DNA of 64,000 nt from Cyclobacteriaceae bacterium (GCA_022842845.1 JALHOT010000009.1:1-64000); one strand, 5' to 3'. Shown: positions 33,509-43,107, counted from the first letter of the stretch. Program-made: numbers and translations. Notes: a model not told the origin generated them from the letters alone.

Positions 33509-36500
33509 GTGAAAGAAAGGACAATCATAAAGGCACAATTTCTTCAGCACGTTCGCAACGAGTTGGATGCAAAGAATAAGCACAATAGAAAATCTATTGA
33601 GCGCATTGCCTCATCTTACGGAATCACTGATAAATCTGAGGTAAAAGAATACACTGAACTTGCAATCGTACTGAAAGCACGAAGCATTTCACTTTCATCA
33701 TTAACGGTTGAGGAGAAATATTGGAGTATCGTTGAGCTTTACAAAAGCCAGGTTAATATTTCTCATCGCACAAGCCAGAGTATCTTATTACAACAATACA
33801 GTACCCCGGCTCCCATCTCATTTCTTGCGGGAATTTTTACTAATGCAGAACAGAACATTTCTGTTTTTGAACCTTCCGCTGGAAATGGTCTGCTTACTAT
33901 TGCTGGAAATCCTTCCAGAGTAATTGTCAACGAAATTGATGAGCTAAGAAGATCGAACTTAGCTCACCAAGGTTACAAACAAGTATTAAATCAAGATGCC
34001 ACAAATCCTTTTAGAGGTTTCGAAAAGAAATTTGATGTCGTCATAACAAATCCTCCCTTCGGATTATTAGAAAAGGAAGTTAAGTACGAGACCTTTAGCA
34101 TTGAAGTGCTTGATCACTTGATGGCCTTACGTGCCCTGGATTGCATGAAGGATAATGGGAAAGCTGCAATCATAATCGGGGGACATACACGCTATGATAG
34201 GAAAGGAAGAATTCAAAAGGGGAAAAACCGCTTTTTCTTTAATTACCTCTTCAGCAGATATAATGTAGTCGATGTCATTCCCATTGATGGTTCCAAACTC
34301 TATTCCCGTCAAGGAACTTCGTTCGATACCAGGCTAATGCTGATTGATGGCCGAAAATCTCAACCCTCTGGTGCAGCTCCTTTAAGAAATGCAGAGAGCG
34401 ATGCAGTAGTTGATTCCTTTGAAGAGTTGTATGAGCGGGTGATGAGCGTAACAACACCAAGACAAGAATTTACAATGACAAAAATTGAATTAGAAGCCCA
34501 GGCTCTTGCCCTTGAGCTTGAATTAATGAGCTTCGATGAACTTGGTATGCCATATACTCCGGCATCAAGCAGTTGCTTTGTTCTCAATACTGTAGTACCC
34601 GACTCAATGGGTTTTGAAACCCACAGTGCATTACAGAGAATTAAGGAGGCAGTAGGTGGTGATATAGATGAGTATGTACGAATCAAACTTAACTACCGAA
34701 GCAATGTAGAACTGTGCAAAGCTCTCTCAGCCGAACAAATTGATGCAGTAGCCATGTCAATTTATAATATCGAAGAAAGAGGCGTTGGTATGATCATCGG
34801 AGACCAAACCGGAATTGGTAAAGGTCGAATCGCGGCATCTATTATTCGTTATGCCGTTGAACAAGGGGTTCAACCCGTCTTTATTACTGAAAAGGCAAAC
34901 CTGTTCTCTGACATCTACCGTGATTTGTCTGCGATTGGTTCTTCGCACCTTGTTCCTTTTATTGTCAACGGTCGCGAGAGTAAGACCGACATCAAAGATG
35001 AAGATGGGAACATCATCTACCAGGCACTTCCTGCCGCAGACCAAAACAGAATATTTGAGGGACAGCGCATACCACGAAACTTTCATTTTGTAGTAGCCAC
35101 TTACTCACAGTTCAATTCCCCAGATAAGAAGCCAACAAAACCCGCATTCTTAAATGCTATTGCAGAAGATAACATTGTCATCATGGATGAAGCTCACAAC
35201 TCATCCGGTTCTGGAAACACCGGAAACTTCATGCAGTCTGCCTTATCTAAATCGAGGGGAGTAGTTTTCTTATCAGCAACCTTTGCCAAGCGTCCGGATA
35301 ACATGCCCATCTATGCGATGAAAACTTCTATCCGTGATGCAAGTATGACCAGGGATGCATTGATCGAAGCGATTACTAAAGGAGGAGTGGCCTTGCAAGA
35401 AATCCTGGCGAGTCAGCTTGTAGCAGAAGGCCAGATGATACGAAGAGAACGTTCATTCGAGGGTGTCGAAGTAAACTACATTACCCTGGAGGATAAGGAG
35501 CAGGAGCATAAAGCCATTGCAGACAATATCACTTCGATCATTCGGGACATCATCAAATTTCAAACTACCTATGTGGATGAGATCGTTGAGGAGCTGGATG
35601 ACATTGCAGTAGCAGAGGGAAAGCAAGTAGAAATTCGGGAAGGAACGTCTCAAGCTGGAGTGGATAACCTACCATACTTCTCCAAAGTGTTCAATGTTAT
35701 TAATCAAATGCTTTTCAGCATTAAGGCAGAAGCCGTTGCAGAACGAGCCATTGCCCGATTGAAGGAAGGCAAAAAACCTGTTATCGCTTTTGCCAGCACG
35801 ATGGGAAGCTTCATTGAACAGATGGAGAATGACGCAGGTCTCGCTGTTACGGATGGAGATACCATTAATGCAGATTTTTCTGTAGTGCTTCAAAAGGGCT
35901 TAGATGGAATTTTGCGATATACAGAAACTGACACGGATGGTCAGAAGGTTTTCAAGAAGTTTGAAATATCTGACTTCCCTTTAGAAGCCCAGGCTGAGTA
36001 CTTCCGCATTAGCGAACGAATCAAAGAAGCATCCACCGGAATAACCATTTCTCCCATTGATGTGATTGTTCGAAAAATCACAGAAGCCGGATTCAAAGTG
36101 GCTGAGGTTACGGGTCGTAAATATGAGCTTCAGATTAATTCCAGGACAAACAAAGCATTGGTCATGACACGAAAGCGTGTAAATACCAATGATGCTTTCC
36201 GACAATTCAATAACAATGAAGTTGATGTTCTCTTAATCAATCAGTCAGGAAGTACGGGAGCTTCCGCTCATGCTATTGTAACTCCAAAAGTTTCGAAGGA
36301 TAAAGTGAAGCAACGGGTAATGATTGTATTGCAAGCAGAGCTTGACATAAACACGGAGGTTCAGAAACGAGGACGGATAAACCGCACCGGACAAATTTTT
36401 AAACCTATCTATGATTACGTCAACTCTGCTATCCCCGCTGAGAAGCGTTTGATGATGATGCTCCAGAAGAAATTGAAATCCCTGGATGCAAACACGACCT

Positions 36501-38176
36501 CCAACCAAAAGTCATCTACAAAAATTCTGGATGTTCCTGATTTTCTAAACAAGTATGGAGACAGGATAGTTGCTGAATACCTAAAGGAGAATGTAGAGGT
36601 AAATATGCTTCTCGATGATCCATTGGGTCTGTCAACACGCGAAGTAGATGGGGCAGAATTAGAAGATGCTGCGCACAGAGTTTCTGGAAGAGTCGCAGTG
36701 CTTTCCACACTCATGCAGCAGGACTTCTATAATGAAATCGCTAACCGTTACAGTGAGTATGTAGAGTATCTCAAACAGATCGGTGAGTACGACCTTGAAG
36801 TGGAGGCGATGGATCTTCAGGCAGAGACACAGTCTTCCAGAACCGTGATTGTCGGCAAAGGCGGAACAAGTGAGTTTGGGGATGATAGTATTCTGGAAAC
36901 AGTCATGGCTAATGTTCTCAAGAAACCATTCTCGATGCAAGAATTAAGCAACCTACTTGCAGAGTCACTCCAGGGAAAAGATGGAAGGGAATTACAAAAG
37001 GAAGTGAAGCTGGAGTATGAAGGCTACATGGAGGCACAGCTTCAAAAGGAAATCGCTGACAATGTTGCGTATTACGAAGACCTCATGCAAAAGGTTCCTC
37101 AAGAAAAGAAGATTCAAAAGCTTGTTGAGAAGGGTAATGCTGTCGAAGCGCAAGAGTCGATTAAAGCCAGAGCCACTGAGCTTCATAAAGCGATGAGTGA
37201 TTCAGAAGAAAAGATAAAGCGGTCATTCAACAATAGAAGACAATACCTGGAATCCATTTTCACCTCCTTCTATGTAGGACGAAATCTGAACTATCCTGTA
37301 AGCAGTTACGAGGGTGGTCAGGAACTTGTACCTGCTGTCTTCCTTGGTTTCATCATTGATAAGAAAAAGAAGAACCCGTATGCGCCAAGTTCTATGCGTC
37401 TTCGCTTTGCATTGGCAAGCAGTAACAAATACATCGCCATTCCTGCAAGCTACGCACAGGACGTAAGAGCAATCATTGGTGCAAGTGTCGGATTACCGCA
37501 CCTTGAAAAAGAATCGCTTTTGGCAAAGTGGGAAGCCTCCATTAAAGAGAGTACCGTTGACAGAAAGATACGACACATCATTACCGGAAATGTGCTGCAA
37601 GCTTTCAGTGCGTACAAAGGGAAACTTGTGAGTTATACTACGGTAGATGGAGGAGTTAAGAAGGGAATCCTCATGCCGGAATATTGGGAGCCAGGAAATG
37701 ATGTCGGGCAAAAAACTGACGTACCTATTTCCAGAGCAATGAAGATTATCCGGTCGTTAACGATTGGAGCAAGTATCACAACAAAGAATGGAGTATCCAT
37801 TTTCCGGCAACCTGGGAAATTCAAGATTGTAGTTTCCTCCTCTCGGTCGAAGGGCGGTGATACTTACCTTGATCCCGACCTCTTGAAGATTGTTGATGGA
37901 AACAACTTTGAAAAGATTTCTGACCGAATGACGGCTTCATTGGGTGAAGGCAGAATCGATGAATTTGTCAATGTGCTTCAGGAGAAGTTCAACGATAGCG
38001 TTTCGCTTAGTCCTCCACAGTATGAAATAATCAAAGGAGAGATTCCGAAAAAGGAGCCAAGGTCAAAGTCTACCATCGTGATGCTCCCTAAACAATCGCA
38101 ATCTGAAATGGAGCAGTTAGAGCTTGAAGCTCTTGCTCTGGAACTCGAATTAGAACTATTAAACTTTGCAGCCTAA
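33509..38176 (+). CDS. Methyltransferase plus strawberry-notch helicase fusion, DarB-like
   Basis: The 1555-residue protein starts at GTG. Residues ~100-280 form an N6-adenine-type methyltransferase: motif I VFEPSAGNG near 121 and catalytic NPPFG near 180. Residues ~400-600 are the strawberry-notch AAA domain with Walker A GDQTGIGKGR near 431 and DEAH box IMDEAHNSSG near 558. Residues ~800-970 are a helicase C domain with NQSGSTGASAHA and the arginine-finger-like QKRGRINRTGQ near 944. The order matches phage P1 DarB, which protects incoming DNA from restriction. A short motif ELEAQALALELEL near 326 recurs as ELEALALELELEL at the C-terminus. First gene of the right backbone operon. Confidence 0.85.
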   Translation: MKERTIIKAQFLQHVRNELDAKNKHNRKSIERIASSYGITDKSEVKEYTELAIVLKARSISLSSLTVEEKYWSIVELYKSQVNISHRTSQSILLQQYSTPAPISFLAGIFTNAEQNISVFEPSAGNGLLTIAGNPSRVIVNEIDELRRSNLAHQGYKQVLNQDATNPFRGFEKKFDVVITNPPFGLLEKEVKYETFSIEVLDHLMALRALDCMKDNGKAAIIIGGHTRYDRKGRIQKGKNRFFFNYLFSRYNVVDVIPIDGSKLYSRQGTSFDTRLMLIDGRKSQPSGAAPLRNAESDAVVDSFEELYERVMSVTTPRQEFTMTKIELEAQALALELELMSFDELGMPYTPASSSCFVLNTVVPDSMGFETHSALQRIKEAVGGDIDEYVRIKLNYRSNVELCKALSAEQIDAVAMSIYNIEERGVGMIIGDQTGIGKGRIAASIIRYAVEQGVQPVFITEKANLFSDIYRDLSAIGSSHLVPFIVNGRESKTDIKDEDGNIIYQALPAADQNRIFEGQRIPRNFHFVVATYSQFNSPDKKPTKPAFLNAIAEDNIVIMDEAHNSSGSGNTGNFMQSALSKSRGVVFLSATFAKRPDNMPIYAMKTSIRDASMTRDALIEAITKGGVALQEILASQLVAEGQMIRRERSFEGVEVNYITLEDKEQEHKAIADNITSIIRDIIKFQTTYVDEIVEELDDIAVAEGKQVEIREGTSQAGVDNLPYFSKVFNVINQMLFSIKAEAVAERAIARLKEGKKPVIAFASTMGSFIEQMENDAGLAVTDGDTINADFSVVLQKGLDGILRYTETDTDGQKVFKKFEISDFPLEAQAEYFRISERIKEASTGITISPIDVIVRKITEAGFKVAEVTGRKYELQINSRTNKALVMTRKRVNTNDAFRQFNNNEVDVLLINQSGSTGASAHAIVTPKVSKDKVKQRVMIVLQAELDINTEVQKRGRINRTGQIFKPIYDYVNSAIPAEKRLMMMLQKKLKSLDANTTSNQKSSTKILDVPDFLNKYGDRIVAEYLKENVEVNMLLDDPLGLSTREVDGAELEDAAHRVSGRVAVLSTLMQQDFYNEIANRYSEYVEYLKQIGEYDLEVEAMDLQAETQSSRTVIVGKGGTSEFGDDSILETVMANVLKKPFSMQELSNLLAESLQGKDGRELQKEVKLEYEGYMEAQLQKEIADNVAYYEDLMQKVPQEKKIQKLVEKGNAVEAQESIKARATELHKAMSDSEEKIKRSFNNRRQYLESIFTSFYVGRNLNYPVSSYEGGQELVPAVFLGFIIDKKKKNPYAPSSMRLRFALASSNKYIAIPASYAQDVRAIIGASVGLPHLEKESLLAKWEASIKESTVDRKIRHIITGNVLQAFSAYKGKLVSYTTVDGGVKKGILMPEYWEPGNDVGQKTDVPISRAMKIIRSLTIGASITTKNGVSIFRQPGKFKIVVSSSRSKGGDTYLDPDLLKIVDGNNFEKISDRMTASLGEGRIDEFVNVLQEKFNDSVSLSPPQYEIIKGEIPKKEPRSKSTIVMLPKQSQSEMEQLELEALALELELELLNFAA

Positions 38177-39798
38177 TGACAACAACTGGGATAACAGCTA
38201 GTAATTATTTTATTGAAGTGGAGCGGATCGGTGTAGAGACTTTACCGGAAACGCTAAAGAAAGGACATGACCTGGTTGTGAAGAGTACATCCAATGGAAC
38301 AAATTGGGCGAACTATCAAGGCAGCGAAAGCATTAAAAAAGTGATAGACTTGTATTTTCAAAAACTGAATGAATATGCAAATACAGTAAGTCCGAAAGGC
38401 ATAGCCCCTGAGCCATCGAAGGCGAAGAAACCTCCAGTCAAAAAGGCTGAACAAAAGGTGAAGGTGAAAATAGTTAAGGAGACTAAGGAGCCGCAGCATG
38501 TAAAACATGTTGAGCATATCCGTGAGGAAGTGAAGTTCATTAAAAGGTATGTTGGGTTACACAACAAGGTTAAGTCACCGAGTACCATACTTGCTTTCAT
38601 CAAAGCATTGCAGCGTTCCATCGTTCAAAAGCTCATTCGCAAAACATCGCCCTTGTCGGAAGAAATTGAAATGATTCAGAACAAACTTGTTCAGGCTTAT
38701 AACAAGATGAAGGGAGATGAATCTTTTGCGATCAATGATAAAGACCTGAATCACCTTGTCGCAATCGCAGGTGGTGAAAAGGTGTATCAGTCGATAACCG
38801 CTATTAAACGCTACATCGGTCTCCAAGGAAAAGATGACCAGAAGAAGATAAATGATTTCATCAAGTACCTGGAGAACCTGGTTGACAAAAAGAAGCTGAC
38901 CAAGGATGATCCCTATGCTGATAAAGTAAATGCTATCTACAAAAGTCTAAGACAACGGTCGAGTACTAAAGTATCCATATCAAAAGCTGAATTGAATGGA
39001 TTGGAAGGAATCGTAAAAGCTTGCGGATGCAAAAATGAGGTAGGCAGAATTTATGATACAGGTGGAAAGAAGTTAAGACCATGCAAGAGTAAAACCTACT
39101 CTGATGCAAGTCGTGGAGCTTGTTCGCACAACAGGGGACTAAGTGGAGTGCTGACTGCGGAAGAAATGGCAACCCGTAAGCTCGACTTACTTAATTTCTT
39201 TTCGTTCTGGCATTCCCTATTTGGAAATCCGGCAAGGAATTTCACCATGATGTTTCATGGAGAGCCGCACAATGGCAAAACCATCTTTCTACTAAAGCTT
39301 GCGCAATACCTTGCTGAGAATTTCGGTAATGTGCTTTACGTGTCATCGGAAGAATTTGCTTCGCCAACCATGACTAAGAAGGTGAACGAATTTTTGAATC
39401 CTCTGCCATCAAGGTTGCACTTCGCTGAAAACTTGCAAGACCCTGACCTTTCGGATTATCAGTTTATCATTCTCGATTCAGTGAATGACCTTGGATTGAA
39501 AATCAACCAGTACAAAGAGCTTCGAAAGGAGCATCCGGACAAAGCATTCATCTTTATCCTTCAACATACAAAAGCAGGGGATTTCAAAGGTGGAAAAGAT
39601 TGGGAGCATATCGCAGAAATTGCGGGAGAGGTACATAAAGGTGTGGTGAACATTACCAAGAACAGGTACGCACCTAAGAGCACTCTGGATTTCTTCCGAC
39701 AATTCGGTATCCAATGGCAAGAGCCAATGGCCAAGCAAAAATTAAAACCATATCCGATCAATGGTGCCATGACAACAAAGGATAGTCAGCATTACTAA
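38176..39798 (+). CDS. RecA-fold P-loop ATPase with duplicated helical N-terminus
   Basis: The 540-residue protein's ATG overlaps the stop of the helicase gene by one base (TAATG), so translation is coupled. Residues ~360-520 form a RecA/RadA-like ATPase: Walker A HGEPHNGKT near 365 and Walker B YQFIILDS near 430, followed by a NxxKNRY-like end. A Cys segment (KACGCKNEV, RPCKSKTY, GACSHNRG, about 282-320) may bind zinc. The N-terminal half has two similar helical repeats, IKRYVGLHNK near 121 and IKRYIGLQGK near 213. It probably acts with the helicase on element DNA. No exact family known to me. Confidence 0.65.
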   Translation: MTTTGITASNYFIEVERIGVETLPETLKKGHDLVVKSTSNGTNWANYQGSESIKKVIDLYFQKLNEYANTVSPKGIAPEPSKAKKPPVKKAEQKVKVKIVKETKEPQHVKHVEHIREEVKFIKRYVGLHNKVKSPSTILAFIKALQRSIVQKLIRKTSPLSEEIEMIQNKLVQAYNKMKGDESFAINDKDLNHLVAIAGGEKVYQSITAIKRYIGLQGKDDQKKINDFIKYLENLVDKKKLTKDDPYADKVNAIYKSLRQRSSTKVSISKAELNGLEGIVKACGCKNEVGRIYDTGGKKLRPCKSKTYSDASRGACSHNRGLSGVLTAEEMATRKLDLLNFFSFWHSLFGNPARNFTMMFHGEPHNGKTIFLLKLAQYLAENFGNVLYVSSEEFASPTMTKKVNEFLNPLPSRLHFAENLQDPDLSDYQFIILDSVNDLGLKINQYKELRKEHPDKAFIFILQHTKAGDFKGGKDWEHIAEIAGEVHKGVVNITKNRYAPKSTLDFFRQFGIQWQEPMAKQKLKPYPINGAMTTKDSQHY

Positions 39799-39830
39799 AC
39801 AGAATTATCTAACAATTAAAACACACAAAC

Positions 39831-40316
39831 ATGGAGGCAAGTGAAGTTGGTAAAAAACCAGCTATCGGAGGATTTTTGTCTAAAATTCTCGGAGCTGGAG
39901 TAAAGGAGACAGTCGATTCCATTGGGAATGCGATCGACAAAATCGACAAGTCAGATGAGAAGCTTGAACTTCAATTGAAGTACAAGGAACTTCTCATGAA
40001 CATGGAAGGAGCTTGTATTGATTATGAAAGCAAGCTTCTGGAAACGAAATCAAAAATTATTGAATCAGAAACGAAAGGTGAAAGTTGGTTGCAACGGAAC
40101 TGGAGACCGATACTCATGTGCATCTGCATGTTTATCGTTTTCAATAACTATGTGCTTGTACCATACTTCAACCTTCCGGTAACTACCCTTGATGATCACA
40201 TCTGGACTTTGATGGACTTGGGTGTTGGAGGTTATGTAGCAGGAAGGTCTCTTGAGAAGATTAGTGAGAACTTGGGTCCGGTACTTTATAATGTGAGAAA
40301 CAGAAGGAACGGATAA
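39831..40316 (+). CDS. Holin-like 3TM protein (GTA-type)
   Basis: The 161-residue protein has an amphipathic coiled-coil N-terminal half (KETVDSIGNAIDKIDKSDEK, LETKSKIIESETKGE). Next is ESWLQRNWRPILMC, the entry motif of the holin-of-3TMs family, and hydrophobic segments at ~88-110 and ~120-140 (IWTLMDLGVGGYVAG). That family is named from gene-transfer agents and serves cell lysis. Its presence downstream of the helicase and ATPase gives the backbone a phage character. A small mobile-element membrane protein with another role is possible. Confidence 0.65.
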   Translation: MEASEVGKKPAIGGFLSKILGAGVKETVDSIGNAIDKIDKSDEKLELQLKYKELLMNMEGACIDYESKLLETKSKIIESETKGESWLQRNWRPILMCICMFIVFNNYVLVPYFNLPVTTLDDHIWTLMDLGVGGYVAGRSLEKISENLGPVLYNVRNRRNG

Positions 40317-40339
40317 GAGTAAGGAAAGGAGAGGGTGTT

Positions 40340-40768
40340 ATGTTGGGAAGTGAAAAGAAGAAATTTGAGGAGTTACTTGAATTACCAAAATCTATGAGTA
40401 TATCTGATTTTGACAATTATATAAATGAGTATCTAAAACGTAAGGCCGATAAGAATTTGGCGATCCAAGAACTTGATAGGATACTTGCTGTCCTTCAAAA
40501 TCATATAACTTCTCTTTCCCTCTATCTTAAGCAGAACCACCTGCTTAGTAAGGATCGAGTGGCTCCAGTCGTGGAGATCGAATTTTATACGAAACAGGAA
40601 GTTGCTGCTAAGTACAGAGTAAGTATCAGGACAGTTACTAACTGGATTATTGATGGTTTGGACACCATTGAGATTGGGGGAGTAAAAAGAATTAGCAATT
40701 CTGCCTTGAACGCCTTCACGGAGATAAAACGGACGAAGAAATTTAGTTGGAAATCAATTGCCAAATAA
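40340..40768 (+). CDS. Excisionase-like HTH protein
   Basis: In the 142-residue protein the last 60 residues hold a MerR-like HTH_17 domain (EFYTKQEVAAKYRVSIRTVT, then NWIIDGLDTIEIGG, and KRISNSALNAF), like excisionases and accessory DNA-binding proteins. The first part is a helical coil (AIQELDRILAVLQNHITSLS). Position between backbone genes and the recombinase fits an excision factor or regulator. It ends 2 bp from the convergent HEPN-like gene. Confidence 0.65.
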   Translation: MLGSEKKKFEELLELPKSMSISDFDNYINEYLKRKADKNLAIQELDRILAVLQNHITSLSLYLKQNHLLSKDRVAPVVEIEFYTKQEVAAKYRVSIRTVTNWIIDGLDTIEIGGVKRISNSALNAFTEIKRTKKFSWKSIAK

Positions 40769-40770
40769 TG

Positions 40771-41589
40771 TCATGGCTGAACAGGTGTAGGAGGATTTCC
40801 ATTTGCGTTCCTGTGGTTGATTACTTTGTAAAGATAAAGATAAGTTTGCTCACAACCATCACATGCGAATTCCAAGTGTTCCCTAAAAAAAGTAGGCATA
40901 CGACTCTTTTCATCCCAGATCGCGGTCAATCCGGGAATGTTACTTGTATTACGAATAAAATCATCATGATAGGTGGTTTCGTATTGATAGTAATGCACAA
41001 TATTTCTTCGGTATGAATTAAGTTGGTCGTACTGATTAAGACGATAATTATACAACCACAAAAAATTAGGGTCTCTCTCTCCAATGCTATAAATGGCATC
41101 GACAATTCGCACAAAATCTACACTTCGAATATTTGTGATTAAGGACGGGTAAAACGAATACAGTAAATCGCCAATACGGTCCCAGTAATTATATGCTTTC
41201 TCAAAACAACAGCTTACATATGTACTGTACCGATGGTCGTAAAGGTTCTGATGATAATGCGCAAACGTAAAATTGAATGTAGTAGTATCCAATTCTTGTA
41301 GGGGATTGTTTATGTATGGAAGGAGAAGAAAAAGGTTACCGGTAAAGTATTTAATGTCCTGATTGCAGTTCACTATATCACGTAAATTCTTATAACTATT
41401 CCCCTGAGGGTTGATAAAATTTGCATCCGGCTGATTCATTACATTGATAGTCTTGTACTGATATTCATTATCCGAAAGGCAGACCATATTATTTTGCTGA
41501 TAAATGGCCTGCAATTTTTGATATTGAAGATCAACCAAAGTTTTGTCAGAGATCATACTTGCTACAAGGTTTGTAAATTTTTTAGACAT
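40771..41589 (-). CDS. HEPN-like protein (Cthe_2314-type), probable RNase or toxin
   Basis: The 272-residue all-helical protein has an ending of the HEPN type: YNYWDRIGDLLYSFYPSLI, then SYRRNIVHYYQYETTY, in which RRNIVH fits the R-x4-H active-site motif of HEPN RNases. The central FEKAYNYWDRIGDLLY resembles Cthe_2314-like HEPN proteins. Such proteins are often toxins or defence effectors; no antitoxin gene is visible beside it. It lies 9 bp downstream of the integrase gene on the same strand, so the two may be co-transcribed. Confidence 0.55.
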   Translation of the reverse strand: MSKKFTNLVASMISDKTLVDLQYQKLQAIYQQNNMVCLSDNEYQYKTINVMNQPDANFINPQGNSYKNLRDIVNCNQDIKYFTGNLFLLLPYINNPLQELDTTTFNFTFAHYHQNLYDHRYSTYVSCCFEKAYNYWDRIGDLLYSFYPSLITNIRSVDFVRIVDAIYSIGERDPNFLWLYNYRLNQYDQLNSYRRNIVHYYQYETTYHDDFIRNTSNIPGLTAIWDEKSRMPTFFREHLEFACDGCEQTYLYLYKVINHRNANGNPPTPVQP

Positions 41590-41597
41590 TGGTAAAA

Positions 41598-42974
41598 CTA
41601 TTTTATCTTATGAATCCCAAATAATCCCCCTTTGTTTTTCTTTGATTGTTGTCGTTCATGAATATAGCCAAGAGTGGTGCCAATGACAGTATGTCCGGCT
41701 TGACTCATCAATTCTTTGATACCAAGTTCATCTGCTTTTTCGCCAAGGTTAGTAAGGAATGATCTTCTACCGGTCATAAGTTCAACAAACAATCCTCGGT
41801 GCTGAATCTTAAGAATTTCCCTTTCTCCTTTCTTTGTCTTTTGGGTGCAAAGGATTTCATAATGGTCGCTATGTTTTTTATCAAATCTCTTTCGGTATAA
41901 TTCAAAGATGGTTACGAAAATATGCTTTAGCTCACCATTAACGGTTTGGTCAGTGAAATCAAGATTGTAATTATTACGCGCTAAAATTTCTTCCGCAATA
42001 GGATCAAGGTCAACTTTAAACTCATTCCCTGATTTACTCCTGTCCTTGACAATTTTCCCATTACGGATGTCCGTCTTTTTTATGTGTTTAGTGTCAATGG
42101 GCGCGGTTCCCTGAAGGCACATGAAAACAAGAATATCAAGATAACGCTTTTGATTCTCTGAAAGCGATTCCCAGAAATCAGGCTCATGGTGATCAAGATT
42201 AACAACGAACTGAATTTCATCAGTCGTCAATGTAAGCTCCCATTTCTGTGTTTTACTCAACGGTCGTACCTCTTGCTTATGCCGCGCAAGCTTGATGAAT
42301 TTTTTTATCTTCTCAAGGTTGATGTTTATATCGTGCTCAACTAAACAATACTTAAGGTATTCTGTGAAATCTTTTAGACGCTTGATCGCGGTCTCGTTCG
42401 CGAGGCCTACTTCTGGTTTAAGTCCGTGTTCTGGTCTAGTCAAATGATTGTTACGAACGTACTCGTGTTCGTTGACCATATAAGATAAGAAGTCATTAAA
42501 GAATTTCTGATCGAGTAAATCGAATGAAACAATATAGTTTCTTTTCTCTACGAACTTGTTTAGTGTACCCTCAAGATTATTGTATCTTTTAATCGTTCCG
42601 GGGTTGCGGGTAGTTTGTTCCTTCTCTGCAATGAATTCTTTCCAATAGCAAAGTGCATAATTCAAATCTTTTCGTGCATCAATCAACGGTTTGTCAAACT
42701 GCTTTTCGAGCCACTCAACAGAGGGTTTTTCTCCGTACTTATCCTTGTAGGAAATCACGATGTCCTCAATACGATCTTGAAGGGATTTTATTTTTTTTGA
42801 ATCTTCTTCGTGGTTAGGATGGCTTAAAGAAATTGCACCTTTTGAAGTGATGTTTTTTGGAAGAACTCTCACACCTGTTGAGCGTCTAAATTTTTCTCCG
42901 TTCTTAGAATAGTATATGATCACATCACTATGATCTTTTCGCTTTACGAATTGTACTTGTGTATAAATATACAT
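41598..42974 (-). CDS. Tyrosine recombinase (integrase) of the tRNA-Lys element
   Basis: The 458-residue protein has a phage-integrase SAM-like core-binding domain (residues ~90-220) and a catalytic domain with KDRSKSGNEFKVDL (beta-2/3 Lys), TGRRSFLTNL near 398 (Arg II; the usual preceding His is Met), QAGHTVIGTT (His) and LGYIHER with the nucleophile Tyr. The position of the first catalytic Arg reads CLQGTAPIDTKHI instead of TGLRxxD, so Arg I appears to be missing or displaced. The gene is next to tRNA-Lys with its start facing the tRNA 3' end, the standard integration arrangement. Confidence 0.85.
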   Translation of the reverse strand: MYIYTQVQFVKRKDHSDVIIYYSKNGEKFRRSTGVRVLPKNITSKGAISLSHPNHEEDSKKIKSLQDRIEDIVISYKDKYGEKPSVEWLEKQFDKPLIDARKDLNYALCYWKEFIAEKEQTTRNPGTIKRYNNLEGTLNKFVEKRNYIVSFDLLDQKFFNDFLSYMVNEHEYVRNNHLTRPEHGLKPEVGLANETAIKRLKDFTEYLKYCLVEHDININLEKIKKFIKLARHKQEVRPLSKTQKWELTLTTDEIQFVVNLDHHEPDFWESLSENQKRYLDILVFMCLQGTAPIDTKHIKKTDIRNGKIVKDRSKSGNEFKVDLDPIAEEILARNNYNLDFTDQTVNGELKHIFVTIFELYRKRFDKKHSDHYEILCTQKTKKGEREILKIQHRGLFVELMTGRRSFLTNLGEKADELGIKELMSQAGHTVIGTTLGYIHERQQSKKNKGGLFGIHKIK

Positions 42975-42979
42975 TGCTA

Positions 42980-43003
42980 CTTAAAGTTTATTCCAACTTT
43001 AAG
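42980..43003. promoter_or_regulatory. Inverted repeat at the integrase start
   Basis: CTTAAAGTT-TATTCC-AACTTTAAG is a perfect 9-bp inverted repeat. With one bulged base the arms extend to GCTA/TAGC on both sides. It starts 6 bp upstream of the integrase ATG, so protein binding or a hairpin here would directly affect integrase expression. Confidence 0.5.
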
Positions 43004-43012
43004 CTAGCAATT

Positions 43013-43052
43013 TTGCCACCAGATTGCCACTGAATTTTGCCACTGTTGCCAC
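43013..43052. repeat. Four direct TTGCCAC repeats, probable recombinase arm sites
   Basis: TTGCCAC occurs at 43013, 43024, 43037 and 43046, all on the plus strand, within 40 bp between the integrase gene and the tRNA. Such short direct repeats close to att are typical arm-type binding sites of tyrosine recombinases. Confidence 0.6.
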
Positions 43053-43082
43053 TAAACGTGTAACTTACTGGTAATGAGGCAT

Positions 43083-43107
43083 AAAAAAAGAGCTATTTCT
43101 AGCTCTT
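43083..43107 (-). terminator. Rho-independent terminator of tRNA-Lys
   Basis: On the minus strand AAGAGCTA-GAAA-TAGCTCTT is followed by seven T. It starts 2 bp after the tRNA 3' end. It lies on the element side of the tRNA, so the crossover either falls inside the tRNA or the element brings its own terminator. Confidence 0.75.
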
